Origin: an uncultured Lachnospiraceae bacterium
GTDB lineage: Bacteria; Bacillota; Clostridia; Lachnospirales; Lachnospiraceae
Assembly: GCA_910586095.1 (NCBI GenBank)
Contig: CAJUHQ010000019.1
Coordinates: 1,289-35,788, forward strand
Reading direction: 5' to 3'
Length of the DNA stretch: 34,500 nucleotides
In this document: positions 7,033 through 15,938 of the stretch, piece by piece
How positions within the stretch are numbered: the first letter of the stretch is position 1
Layout of the letters: the number at the start of each line of letters is the position of its first letter
Translations under genes and position numbers: made by a program
Notes under the pieces: model-generated
Told to the model about the DNA's origin: nothing
The model's input: only the letters and a program-made list of their open reading frames with translations
The model's database searches: none

Positions 7033-7785
7033 GTGGAGAAAGTGCGATATGAAAAAATAGATGGCATAAGGGGCATCGCCTTACTCAATATGATAGCCTA
7101 CCATTTTGCATGGGATTTGGTATATCTATATCATGTTCAATGGGAGTGGTATAAGTCTACGGGCGGATATATTTGGCAGCAAGGGATTTGCTGGACCTTC
7201 ATCTTTTTGTCAGGTTTTTGCTTGCCACTGGGGAGACATCCGGCAAAGAGAGGGATATTTGTATTTATTGGGGGTGTAGTCATTACAGTCGTGACAGTGA
7301 TTGCAATGCCTAGCAATAGAGTTGTTTTTGGCGTGCTGACTTTGATTGGGTCTTGTATGATCATTGTTGCGGCGATTGGTAGATGGCTGGAGAAAATCCC
7401 TTCTGTTTTGGGCGTGATAGGTAGTGTAGGATTGTTTGTACTTACACGCAATATCAATGAAGGAGTTCTTGGCTTTGAAGGACTTATCATACAAAAACTT
7501 CCAGACGTGTTCTATGCCAATCTTGTGACAGCTTATCTCGGATTCCCACCACATAGATTTTACTCAACAGATTATTTTTCTTTGCTTCCGTGGATATTTT
7601 TATTTTTGGTAGGATATTTCTTGTCTGTAGGTGTCAAGAACCACCAATGGATGAGCAGGATGCGCAAAGGCTGGTGTGTATCAATAGAATGGATTGGAAA
7701 ACATTCACTTTTGATCTATATGGTGCATCAGCCTATTCTCTATTTGATACTAGAACTTTTAGTATATTTTGACATACTGGGATAG
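7033..7785 (+). CDS. DUF1624 / HGSNAT-like membrane protein
   Basis: 250 aa with about seven hydrophobic segments. The N-terminus (EKIDGIRGIALLNMIAYHF) and the following WDL and GICWTFIFLSG stretches match DUF1624, the catalytic part of heparan-alpha-glucosaminide N-acetyltransferase, an acyltransferase fold in the membrane. The His of AYHF is the residue usually kept near the acyl-transfer site. The bacterial substrate is unknown; cell-envelope acylation is a reasonable guess. The start is a GTG at 7033 with AGGAG at 7018-7022; no in-frame ATG is available. It lies between the Na/Pi gene and the c-di-GMP gene. Confidence 0.8.
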   Translation: MEKVRYEKIDGIRGIALLNMIAYHFAWDLVYLYHVQWEWYKSTGGYIWQQGICWTFIFLSGFCLPLGRHPAKRGIFVFIGGVVITVVTVIAMPSNRVVFGVLTLIGSCMIIVAAIGRWLEKIPSVLGVIGSVGLFVLTRNINEGVLGFEGLIIQKLPDVFYANLVTAYLGFPPHRFYSTDYFSLLPWIFLFLVGYFLSVGVKNHQWMSRMRKGWCVSIEWIGKHSLLIYMVHQPILYLILELLVYFDILG

Positions 7786-7878
7786 GAAAATTAAAATAAT
7801 AGAGTAGTTTAGGCAAACATGCATAGGAGATTTGCAGGATAGGCTATAGAAAAAAGCATGGTGCAGTGGAGGAGAAAA

Positions 7879-10809
7879 ATGATGGCGATTGGACGAGATA
7901 AGAAGACGCTAAATACTCAAAGTATGCATCTATTGATTAGGATTATAGTATTGACAGTGATCGTTGTGGTTGGCATATGGGGAATGAAGGTTTATGGTGT
8001 AACCAAACGAATAGTGAGAGTAGGCTTTTTTCCTATGGATGGTTATCATGAGAAGAGTGAAGATGGAAGCTATACAGGCATGGATGTAGAATACCTTGAA
8101 GCGCTGTGTGATTATGTGAATTGGGAAATCGAGTATGTGGAGTGTAGTAGCTGGGATAATGCATTAGAAATGCTTCTTAATGAAGAGATCGATTTAGTGG
8201 GGTCTGCGCAGTACTCTCAAGAGCGTGCACAATATTATCAATATGCAGATCTAGCAAGTGGCTATACATTTGGTACAATTGCAGTTAATGGAGACAGTCC
8301 TCTCGCATATGAAGATTTTGATGCAATGAGCGATATAACATTTGGAGTGGTGCGTTCTTATATCAGAAAAGGAGAGTTTTACGAATATTTGGAAGGGCAT
8401 GGGATAGCGCATCCGCGGGTAATTGAATATGAAAATACAGCAGAGCTTCAGTCAGCATTAGCGTCGGGAGAGATCGATGCACTAGTACATTCTCTTACAG
8501 AAGTTAGAGAAGGACAACGCGTAGTAGGACGTTTTGCGCCAATGCCATTTTATTATATCTCTTATCAGCAAAATGATGATGTAATGCGTGAACTTAATCA
8601 AGGCATATCTGATTTAAAGATGAATCGTCCAGAATTAGAGAATGAATTAATGGTAAAATATTATGATAGTCGATTGGATCAAACAATTCTTCTTACTAGT
8701 GAGGAAAAGCAATATATCAAGGAAAAACAAGATCTTCAAGTAGGCTATTTAGAAGGATACTATCCATTTTCGTATGAGGCGCAGGGAGAGTATTGTGGAC
8801 TTGCCAGGCAAGTGCTCGAGGAGGTTGCAGTCAGCACAGGACTTCATATTGAATATGTGCGGATGAAAAATTTGCAGGAAGCAAAAGAGGCGTTGAACAG
8901 TGGAAAGATTGATATCCTAAATTACTGTGGAGAAACTCCAAAAAATATGCGCCTTGAGGGAATTGCTGTGACAAAAGTATATGCGCAGGTGCCGCATGTG
9001 GTAATTATGCGCAAAAATGATAAGACTGAGACAATCAATAAGTTGGCAGTTACACAGGAAGGAGTCGCCGATTCAAAATCGCTTGATTTTGCTGGAGAAA
9101 ATGTACAGATGTGCATATACAATACACAGCTTGATTGTCTGTATGCAGTGAAATCTGGTGAGGCAGATGCCGCTTTATGCGATGGGTATCTAGCGGAATA
9201 TTTATTAAGCTCAGAGTTTGGACTAGGCAGTTTAGAAATACACAGTGTACTTAGTAAAGCACACTTGATTTATATGGCAGTTGAGGAAGAAGAGTGGTTG
9301 CTTCTTCGGATTCTCAACAAAGAATTGCTAGGGATTAGCGATAAAATGGTAAATGATTATATGCTTCGCGATAACTTTTATTCTAAGATGAGTATAGAGA
9401 CATTTATCAGAGATCACAGTATTTTAATTATCTTACTATTGGTGGCAGTGGCGGCGATCATTATTTTTGTTATGTATCGGATGCTACAAAATAGCAGACA
9501 TATACAGAGACTGATGTATAAGGATACCAATTTTAATATATGGAATTTGAACTATCTCAAATATCAAGCATCACGCAAATTGGCAACTGACAAAAATGCT
9601 AGATACGCAGTTGTATATACAGATATTTGTCAGTTTAGACGTTACAATACTCTATATGGATGGCATGCAGGTCAAAGAATTTTGGAGTTGTTTATAGAGG
9701 TAGTCTCAGAGGAATTTGATAATAAAAATGAATTGTATGCTAGAAGCTACGGGGATCATTTTGTGTTTTTTATGAAATATGATACCATAGAAACACTCAG
9801 AAAACGACTGACAAAGATTGGAGATGCGATCTCAAGTAGGATATATGATGAAGTGCAGATTCATATGACACTGGCGATGGGAGTAAGTTGTATTCCACAG
9901 GGAGAAGAAGACATACAAGTTGCGCTTTCCTATGGTATTCAGGTCATAGATACCTTGAAGAATAGCTATAGCAATGTTGTGCGGTTTTATGATGAAACAC
10001 TTCGCGATCAACTCAAGGAACATCATGAGCGTGAAAAGGTGTTGGAATTAGCGCAGATTGACAAGGATTTTGTAACATATTATCAGGCAAAGGTAGATAT
10101 TCGCAGCGAACAGATCGTAGGTGCAGAAGCATTAGTGCGTTTCAAAGATCCTACAGATAATGGTGCGATTCGTTCACCAGGATTTTTTGTTCCCTATTAT
10201 GAGCAGACAGGAAAAATTGCACAGATTGACTTTTTTGTTATGGAAAGTGTCTGTAAGATGCTGAGAAGACGCATTGATTCAGGCAAGAAAGTGGTTCCTA
10301 TCTCCTGTAATTTTTCGCGGATTCATTTTGTCAAGGAAGGGTTTTTAGAACAGTTTGAGGCATTGATAGAAAAATATCAGGTGCCCAAAGAATTGCTGGA
10401 AGTGGAGATTACAGAAACAATTGTGGTAGAGGATCTTCAAAGACAAAAGGTAAAAGAAACGGTAGATGTTCTTCGTCAAAATGGGGTGCGTTTGTCTATT
10501 GACGATTTTGGATCGGGTTATTCTTCTCTTGGAGTATTCGAGCAGATTCCGGCGTCTGTCATCAAACTGGATCGCTCATTTTTGCTCAATAATGAAAATC
10601 GTATGAGACAGGTTAAAGTTATGAAAAATATTATTAATTTAGCACAGGATTTGGATGCGCAAGTCGTTTGTGAAGGAGTGGAAACCCAGAAAGATACTGA
10701 GCTGATGATGGAAATTGGCGCGTATGTGGCACAGGGATATCATTATAGTAAGCCAGTGCCAGAGGAAGTATTTGAAAGGAAACTAGATGACATGGAAGCT
10801 TTTGCATAA
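7879..10809 (+). CDS. Membrane dual-SBP GGDEF-EAL protein, probable c-di-GMP phosphodiesterase
   Basis: 976 aa. Order: TM helix (about 18-36), two extracellular type-3 solute-binding domains (about 45-275 and 285-495), a second TM helix (about 513-535), GGDEF (about 545-700) and EAL (about 715-970). The GGDEF signature reads YGDHF near residue 624, so the active site is degenerate and cyclase activity is not expected. The EAL part keeps EALVR, the Asn of SCNFSR, EVEITET, DDFGSGYSS, KLDRSF and CEGVET, all needed for c-di-GMP hydrolysis. The likely model is that amino acids or similar ligands outside control c-di-GMP breakdown inside. GGAGGAG at 7868-7874 decides for the ATG at 7879 (or 7882) over the ATG at 7858, which lies upstream of it. 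Confidence 0.88.
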   Translation: MMAIGRDKKTLNTQSMHLLIRIIVLTVIVVVGIWGMKVYGVTKRIVRVGFFPMDGYHEKSEDGSYTGMDVEYLEALCDYVNWEIEYVECSSWDNALEMLLNEEIDLVGSAQYSQERAQYYQYADLASGYTFGTIAVNGDSPLAYEDFDAMSDITFGVVRSYIRKGEFYEYLEGHGIAHPRVIEYENTAELQSALASGEIDALVHSLTEVREGQRVVGRFAPMPFYYISYQQNDDVMRELNQGISDLKMNRPELENELMVKYYDSRLDQTILLTSEEKQYIKEKQDLQVGYLEGYYPFSYEAQGEYCGLARQVLEEVAVSTGLHIEYVRMKNLQEAKEALNSGKIDILNYCGETPKNMRLEGIAVTKVYAQVPHVVIMRKNDKTETINKLAVTQEGVADSKSLDFAGENVQMCIYNTQLDCLYAVKSGEADAALCDGYLAEYLLSSEFGLGSLEIHSVLSKAHLIYMAVEEEEWLLLRILNKELLGISDKMVNDYMLRDNFYSKMSIETFIRDHSILIILLLVAVAAIIIFVMYRMLQNSRHIQRLMYKDTNFNIWNLNYLKYQASRKLATDKNARYAVVYTDICQFRRYNTLYGWHAGQRILELFIEVVSEEFDNKNELYARSYGDHFVFFMKYDTIETLRKRLTKIGDAISSRIYDEVQIHMTLAMGVSCIPQGEEDIQVALSYGIQVIDTLKNSYSNVVRFYDETLRDQLKEHHEREKVLELAQIDKDFVTYYQAKVDIRSEQIVGAEALVRFKDPTDNGAIRSPGFFVPYYEQTGKIAQIDFFVMESVCKMLRRRIDSGKKVVPISCNFSRIHFVKEGFLEQFEALIEKYQVPKELLEVEITETIVVEDLQRQKVKETVDVLRQNGVRLSIDDFGSGYSSLGVFEQIPASVIKLDRSFLLNNENRMRQVKVMKNIINLAQDLDAQVVCEGVETQKDTELMMEIGAYVAQGYHYSKPVPEEVFERKLDDMEAFA

Positions 10810-10896
10810 ACTGTATTGTAGGTACAGTTATAGAAAATCACCAATATAGTTAGTAAAATCTTATAAGTGGTTGGCAGAATGGAGGATTAGGTTAGG

Positions 10897-11733
10897 ATGG
10901 ATATACAGGAGAAATATGAGAGGCTGCAAGAATATTTGCAGTCATTTGGAAGTGTTGCAGTTGCATTTTCAAGTGGGGTGGATTCGGCCTTTTTGTTAAA
11001 AGTGGCAGTCGATGTGTTAGGGAGAGATCAAGTTTTGGCAGTGACAGCCTCATTTTGTTCTTTTCCAGAGAGAGAACAGAACGAGGCAAGAGAATTTTGT
11101 GAACAGAATGGTATTCGACAGATTGTGTATCCCTTTATGGAACTAGAGATAGAAGGATTTCGTCAAAATCCTCCTAATCGTTGTTATTTGTGCAAACGTG
11201 AGCTATTAAAGAAAATTATAGAAATTGCACAGGAAAATCATCTCAATGCGGTTGTAGAAGGATCTAATGTGGAGGATCAGGCAGATTACCGTCCAGGTCT
11301 AGCGGCAGTAAAGGAACTGGGGATAAAGAGTCCTCTATATTATGCAGGACTCAACAAGGCAGAGATCAGACAACTTTCAAAAGAGCTAGGACTTTCTACA
11401 TGGAATAAGCAATCCGCAGCCTGCTTAGCATCACGTTTTGCGTATGGGGAGGTCATCAGTAAAGAACGTCTGTATATGGTGGATAGGGCAGAGCAAATGC
11501 TTCTTGACAGACAATTTCATCAGGTGCGTGTGCGTGTGCACGGGCAACAAAATGGGCTCATTGCACGAATTGAGATCTTACCAGAGGAACTTTCTATGTT
11601 GCTTCAAGAGGATGTGCGCGAACAAATCAATCAATCGTTTCGCAAATTGGGGTTTGCTTATATCACAGTAGATTTGGGTGGATATCGCACAGGTAGTATG
11701 AATGAGACACTTGAATGTCAAGAAGAGATTTGA
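10897..11733 (+). CDS. larE: ATP-dependent sacrificial sulfur transferase LarE
   Basis: 278 aa, normal for LarE. The PP-loop motif SSGVDS is at residues 25-30, NRCYLCKREL at about 94-103 and EGSNVED at 121-127. The signature SAACLASRFAYGE places Cys176 at the position of the sulfur-donating cysteine of the Lactiplantibacillus plantarum enzyme. LarE adenylates the pyridinium dinucleotide made by LarB and transfers sulfur from its own cysteine to build the nickel-pincer cofactor of lactate racemase and relatives. No larB, larC or larA homologue lies in this window. GGAGG at 10881-10885 precedes the ATG. tcdA follows 19 nt after the stop, so the two are likely co-transcribed. Confidence 0.88.
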   Translation: MDIQEKYERLQEYLQSFGSVAVAFSSGVDSAFLLKVAVDVLGRDQVLAVTASFCSFPEREQNEAREFCEQNGIRQIVYPFMELEIEGFRQNPPNRCYLCKRELLKKIIEIAQENHLNAVVEGSNVEDQADYRPGLAAVKELGIKSPLYYAGLNKAEIRQLSKELGLSTWNKQSAACLASRFAYGEVISKERLYMVDRAEQMLLDRQFHQVRVRVHGQQNGLIARIEILPEELSMLLQEDVREQINQSFRKLGFAYITVDLGGYRTGSMNETLECQEEI

Positions 11734-11752
11734 GAGGAGCAAGGTTATAGAG

Positions 11753-12463
11753 ATGCAGGAACAATTCGCACGGACAAGCTTACTTTTGGGGCAGGAGGCA
11801 ATGAAACGGCTGGAAAATGCAAAAGTAGCAGTGTTTGGCATTGGTGGGGTCGGAGGATATGTTGTGGAAGCACTTGCGCGCAGCGGGATTGGTTCACTGG
11901 TTTTGGTAGATCATGATCGAGTGAGTTTGACAAACCTCAACAGACAGATTATTGCCACACATAAAACGATTGGACAATATAAAGTTGACGTGATGAAAGA
12001 ACGGATACTAGAGATTAATCCAGAGGTAAAAGTCGAAGTACACAGATGCTTCTTTTTGCCAGAAAATGCGCAGGAATTTGATTTTACATCATATTCGTAT
12101 GTGGTGGATGCTGTGGATACAGTGACGGCTAAGATTGCAATTATTATGAAGGCGTTGGAGAGCCAGACCCCTATAATTAGCAGTATGGGTGCAGGTAACA
12201 AACTAGATCCCACAAAATTTCAGGTGGCAGATCTCTATCAGACTACCGTGTGTCCTCTGGCAAAGGTTATGAGAAGAGAGCTGAGAAAGCGCGGGGTGAA
12301 ACAATTGCGAGTAGTCTATTCTACAGAGGAGCCTACTACATTGCATAACAAGAGTGAACAGCAATCACAGCAAGAGCGGAAGGTGCTTCCAGGAAGTGTT
12401 GCATTTGTGCCATCTGTTGCAGGTTTGATTCTTGCGGGGGAGGTTATCAAGGAGCTGAGTTGA
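11753..12463 (+). CDS. tcdA: tRNA threonylcarbamoyladenosine dehydratase TcdA
   Basis: 236 aa. A ThiF/E1-like fold is shown by the nucleotide-binding GIGGVGG (29-35), the acidic strand end LVDHDRVSLTNLNRQ (51-65) and the conserved tail LPGSVAFVPSVAGL. The segment VCPLAKVMRRELRKRG is typical of TcdA (CsdL/YgdL). The enzyme uses ATP to cyclise t6A at position 37 of ANN-decoding tRNAs to ct6A. The ATG at 11753 opens the conserved QEQFARTSLLLG start; an in-frame ATG at 11702 lies inside larE and would add unrelated sequence. It lies in an apparent operon with larE. Assignment is firm. Confidence 0.9.
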   Translation: MQEQFARTSLLLGQEAMKRLENAKVAVFGIGGVGGYVVEALARSGIGSLVLVDHDRVSLTNLNRQIIATHKTIGQYKVDVMKERILEINPEVKVEVHRCFFLPENAQEFDFTSYSYVVDAVDTVTAKIAIIMKALESQTPIISSMGAGNKLDPTKFQVADLYQTTVCPLAKVMRRELRKRGVKQLRVVYSTEEPTTLHNKSEQQSQQERKVLPGSVAFVPSVAGLILAGEVIKELS

Positions 12464-12600
12464 GAAATTAAAGATGGTAAGACAAAAAGCAGATAAAAGT
12501 GTCATTTTCATTACGGATACATATATTTATAGAAAGGAAAGGTTGGGATGTTGTATTTTGACGCATCCTGATAGGGGGATGAAGGAGGCTATGTATCAGT

Positions 12601-13869
12601 ATGAAAAATATTTATATAGGAGATGTAGGAGTAGCAGTACAGTATATGCAGTTAGCATTAGACAGGGCAGGGTATCCTGTTGAAATTGATGGGAAGTTTG
12701 GACAAAGTACCTGTCAGATGCTGCGCAGATTTCTACAAAGTGAGGAAGGTTGTTATGTGGATAGAACCATATGGAATAAGCTACTCCCTTATCTAAAAGG
12801 ATATACCACACATCTTATTGCTCAAGATGATACTTTGTGGGATATAGCGAATAGATACCATACACAAGAATCTGTCATTATGGCCGCCAATCCATCATTA
12901 GATGTCACGAAGTTACAGACAGGAACGAGTATTTACGTTCCTTTTTCTTTTTCTCTGGTGGATGAGCGCGTGCCCTATACTTCTGTACTTGTTGAGTATA
13001 TAATAGAGGGATTGAGAGTTCGATATCCATTTTTGATAGTGGGATGTATTGGTAGAAGTGTGATGGGCAAAGAAATGTGTTATTTGCAGTTTGGAGAAGG
13101 CAGAACGCAAGTTTGCTACAATGCTTGTTTTCATGCAAATGAGTGGATCACGACACCAGTATTGTTAAAATTTGCTGAAGAGTATGCTCAATCATATGCA
13201 GCAGGAGGAACACTTTACGGGGAAAATTCCAAAATGTTATATCAGGAGTACAGCCTATATTTGGTTCCTATGGTAAATCCTGATGGAGCAGATCTTGTCA
13301 ATGGTATGATTCGAAATGAAGACTATTTGGAACAGGCAAGCGCAATTGCCGCAGATTATCCTGAAATACCCTATCCAGATGGTTGGAAAGCCAATATTGA
13401 TGGGATTGATTTGAACTTGCAGTTTCCTGCGAGATGGGAGCAGGCAAAACAGATCAAATTTGAACAGGGGTATACATCCCCTGCACCGAGAGATTATGTG
13501 GGAGAGGCACCTCTTTCTGCTATAGAAAGTATAAATATGTATCACTTTACAACTTCCCACGATTTTAAGTTGATTTTGGCATATCATACACAGGGAAATG
13601 TGATTTATTGGAAGTATCTAGATTATGAACCGCAGGATTCTAGACGAATAGCAGAATATTTTGGGCAAGTTAGCGGTTATTTGGTTGAGGAAACACCCTA
13701 TGCTTCAGGATATGCGGGATACAAGGATTGGTTTATTCAAGATTATAATCGTCCTGGGTATACGATTGAAGTAGGAATAGGCCAAAATCCACTTTCTATG
13801 GAACAGTTTGCTCAAATTTATGAAGATAACCAATATATTTTAGTAGGCGGTATGACACAGCTTCGTTAA
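12601..13869 (+). CDS. M14 peptidoglycan endopeptidase with PG-binding and LysM domains
   Basis: 422 aa. Residues 1-60 form a PG_binding_1-like domain, 69-115 a LysM domain (HLIAQDDTLWDIANRY), and 125-420 an M14 zinc carboxypeptidase domain. Zinc ligands are visible as HANE (His178, Glu181) and His329 in LAYHTQG; the catalytic Glu390 sits in GYTIEVG. The DLNRNFP motif of M14 is DLNLQFP here, as often in the gamma-D-glutamyl-diamino acid endopeptidase branch. The enzyme should trim peptide stems of cell wall or spore peptidoglycan. No signal peptide is visible, which is common among its sporulation or recycling relatives. AGGAGG lies 12 nt before the ATG. Confidence 0.85.
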   Translation: MKNIYIGDVGVAVQYMQLALDRAGYPVEIDGKFGQSTCQMLRRFLQSEEGCYVDRTIWNKLLPYLKGYTTHLIAQDDTLWDIANRYHTQESVIMAANPSLDVTKLQTGTSIYVPFSFSLVDERVPYTSVLVEYIIEGLRVRYPFLIVGCIGRSVMGKEMCYLQFGEGRTQVCYNACFHANEWITTPVLLKFAEEYAQSYAAGGTLYGENSKMLYQEYSLYLVPMVNPDGADLVNGMIRNEDYLEQASAIAADYPEIPYPDGWKANIDGIDLNLQFPARWEQAKQIKFEQGYTSPAPRDYVGEAPLSAIESINMYHFTTSHDFKLILAYHTQGNVIYWKYLDYEPQDSRRIAEYFGQVSGYLVEETPYASGYAGYKDWFIQDYNRPGYTIEVGIGQNPLSMEQFAQIYEDNQYILVGGMTQLR

Positions 13870-13966
13870 ATATTTTTAATAGTCTCCTTGACTGTACAGT
13901 TACTGTATGGATTATGATAATAAAGAACAAGAAAACAAGGTATTATCTAAGTAAAGGAGAGATACA

Positions 13967-15154
13967 ATGAAAAAGATGAAACTGTTTTGTATGGTTATTG
14001 CTATCGTAATGAGTGTTGTTATTGTGTTGTTGATTTGTTTTTGGGGAAAAATAAAGACATTGTATACATCACTCAATAGTTTTAAGGATGAGAATCTGGC
14101 CTATACATTTCAACATACTCCTGAGATACAGCCAACCAAAAAAATCAACAAAGGAGAGCAGAGTTTTGATTTTCAAAAGGAAGACAATAGTCCATTGATA
14201 GATGGATTTACCTATCAAGATACTTTTTATTCGTCAGAAACATTTATAGAAGACACAAAAACCTCAGCGATGTTGGTGATTAAGGATGATGTCATCAAGT
14301 ATGAAAATTATTTTTTAGGAGGAGATGAAACAACCTTATTTTCGTCAAATTCAATGGGAAAATCATTTGTGTCTGCTTTGATGGGCATTGCTATTTCGGA
14401 AGGATATGTTGACAGTGTAGAAGATCCAATTGGAAAGTATATTCCAGAGTTTGTGGGAACACAATTAGAGACAATTCCCATCAAGGCATGTTTGAGAATG
14501 GCATCGGGAATTCGGTTTGATGAGGATACAGATATGAGTGGCTTCTCAATGCGTACATTGATGGGAACGCCAGCCATGAAAGTAATTGCTAAGTATGGGG
14601 TGCAGGAACCTCCATATATATATCGTAGATATATCAGTATTAATACAGAGATCTTAGGAGCAGTTCTTACCAATGCTACAGGATATAGTCTCGCTGAGTA
14701 TATGGAGGAAAAATTGTGGAAGAAAATAGATGCAAAGGAAGATGCCTACTGGACACTTAGCAATGGAAAAGAACTTGCAATGGGAGGATTGAGCATTTCG
14801 CTTAGAGATTATGCTCGTTTTGCACGACTTTATCTCAATGAGGGCAATTATAATGGAGAACAAATTCTAACAAAGGAATGGGTTAGGGATAGCATGGATA
14901 TTAGTGAAGAATATTCTAAACCAGGAGCAAATCACAATGCATATAATGCCATTGGATATGGATATCAATGGTGGATACCAGAGGGAGAAGAAGGAGAGTT
15001 TATGGCAATCGGAGTTTATGGCCAATGGATTTATGTGAATCCATCCAGTCAGGTGATTATAGTAAAAGTGAGTGCAGATCCTGATTTTATGGAAAAGGAC
15101 TATGAATTGAAACATGTAGAATTTTTTAGAGCGATTGCAAATTCACTGACATAA
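13967..15154 (+). CDS. Membrane-anchored class-C beta-lactamase-type serine hydrolase
   Basis: 395 aa. A signal anchor spans about residues 6-26. The catalytic SMGK is at 129-132 (SSNSMGKSFVSALMG), and YISIN at 223-226 stands where class C enzymes and DD-peptidases have YxN. GGLSISLRDYARFARLYL is the typical downstream helix. Such proteins are DD-carboxypeptidases, esterases or amide hydrolases acting outside the membrane; the substrate cannot be told. A good AAGGAGA lies before the ATG. A TTGACT box and the palindrome ACTGTACAGT (13891-13900) lie upstream, but spacing to the nearest -10 is poor. A hairpin follows the stop codon. Confidence 0.85.
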   Translation: MKKMKLFCMVIAIVMSVVIVLLICFWGKIKTLYTSLNSFKDENLAYTFQHTPEIQPTKKINKGEQSFDFQKEDNSPLIDGFTYQDTFYSSETFIEDTKTSAMLVIKDDVIKYENYFLGGDETTLFSSNSMGKSFVSALMGIAISEGYVDSVEDPIGKYIPEFVGTQLETIPIKACLRMASGIRFDEDTDMSGFSMRTLMGTPAMKVIAKYGVQEPPYIYRRYISINTEILGAVLTNATGYSLAEYMEEKLWKKIDAKEDAYWTLSNGKELAMGGLSISLRDYARFARLYLNEGNYNGEQILTKEWVRDSMDISEEYSKPGANHNAYNAIGYGYQWWIPEGEEGEFMAIGVYGQWIYVNPSSQVIIVKVSADPDFMEKDYELKHVEFFRAIANSLT

Positions 15155-15171
15155 TTAATAGTGTGCATTTT

Positions 15172-15206
15172 ATAACGGTTTAGCTGTGTTGAATCTAAAC
15201 CGTTAT
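15172..15206 (+). terminator. Hairpin after serine hydrolase, possible terminator
   Basis: ATAACGGTTTAG pairs perfectly with CTAAACCGTTAT over an 11-nt loop, 17 nt after the stop codon. There is no strong T-tract after it, so it may protect the 3' end rather than terminate. Confidence 0.5.
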
Positions 15207-15445
15207 TGTATGTATGGAGACTTTTTTCTTTTACTCGAACTTAATAGGAAGATTAGGAAAGTTTTAGTTTTTATAGGATAAAATCACAAGAACTTGTCAG
15301 CTAAAATATTTAGTGATAAAATATATTCAAATCGTAGCAGTAGAATATGGATAAAATGATTATTCTAACTGTCAATATTGTTTGTGAATGTAAGCTGTTT
15401 ATTACTTTAGAATATTAAAAATGAACTATAAAACCAACCAATTCG

Positions 15446-15545
15446 CGAACCCCAAAAGCGTGCAGATAGAAGTTATGAGTTGCATGATAAGGGAGTGTGA
15501 AAAAAGTCCGCATAGCAGACTTTTTTCACACTCATGATTTGAGTC
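15446..15545 (+). repeat. Deleted B/C composite repeat with 19-bp hairpin
   Basis: The left part (AGCGTGCAGAT, AGTTATGAG) is the right end of a B unit. It is followed by the two ends of a C element joined directly. The result is a 19-bp stem (15493-15511/15515-15533, one mismatch, loop ATA) with A- and T-runs on both sides, so it could terminate on both strands. It shows that AGTGTGA.../...TCACACT are the natural ends of the C element. Confidence 0.75.
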
Positions 15546-15629
15546 GCAATTTTGCTGTGACATGGAAATTAGGTTGAAAAGTATTGAAGAGTTGAGATGT
15601 CGTTTTGTGACATGATGGAGGATAGAAAA

Positions 15630-15842
15630 ATGGAACATACAAAAAAGTTTAAGGAATTGTATCTTGCAGGAGAGATAGAATTTGAGGCAATTGATGAATA
15701 TAGTTATGAGTGGGGGATGAGCGATGAGGAGTGCACCCTAGCACAGTATCTGGGATTCAATGCCGAGGAAGAAGATGTATGGGTAAGTGATAGCGAAGAA
15801 GCATTGATTGCATTACTGAATCAAAAACGTAAGGGATCTTGA
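15630..15842 (+). CDS. Small acidic protein of unknown function
   Basis: 70 aa, not recognised. GGAGG at 15617-15621 lies 8 nt before the ATG at 15630, which is much better than the ATG upstream at 15597. The protein has a short basic start (HTKKFKELY), a strongly acidic middle (EIEFEAIDEYSYEW, then NAEEEDVW and DSEEA) and a basic tail (NQKRKGS). No membrane segment or cysteine pair is present. Its size and charge recall small regulatory or inhibitor proteins, but no function can be claimed. A family C repeat follows 20 nt after the stop codon and separates it from the convergent macro-domain gene. Confidence 0.6.
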   Translation: MEHTKKFKELYLAGEIEFEAIDEYSYEWGMSDEECTLAQYLGFNAEEEDVWVSDSEEALIALLNQKRKGS

Positions 15843-15861
15843 TAGAGAGTAAGCTGGTAGA

Positions 15862-15938
15862 TGTGAGAAGTACTTCTAGACTTGCAGAGCACGTTATACT
15901 CACAGTAAGACTGCTTCGTGGAGAAGTACTAAGTCTCA
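15862..15938. repeat. Family C element between convergent genes
   Basis: AGTACTTCT (15869-15877) pairs with AGAAGTACT (15922-15930), and TGAGA/TCTCA extend the stem outward. The inner hairpins have diverged and the terminator arm is missing. It fills the gap between the acidic protein gene and the stop codon of the macro-domain gene on the other strand, ending directly against that stop. Confidence 0.75.

Larger units (their letters stand above)
15155..15629. other. Gene-free stretch with hairpin and B/C repeat remnant
   Basis: No credible gene is seen. A 12-bp hairpin at 15172-15183/15195-15206 follows the serine hydrolase. AT-rich sequence runs to about 15440, and a decayed B/C repeat occupies 15446-15545. 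A promoter for the small gene at 15630 must lie here but no clear one was found. Confidence 0.5.

Noticed and set aside
12474..12683. Open frame of 69 codons before and into the M14 endopeptidase gene
   Set aside because: It overlaps the start of the endopeptidase by over 80 nt in another frame. The AGGAGG at 12583-12588 serves the ATG at 12601, whose product has clear domains.
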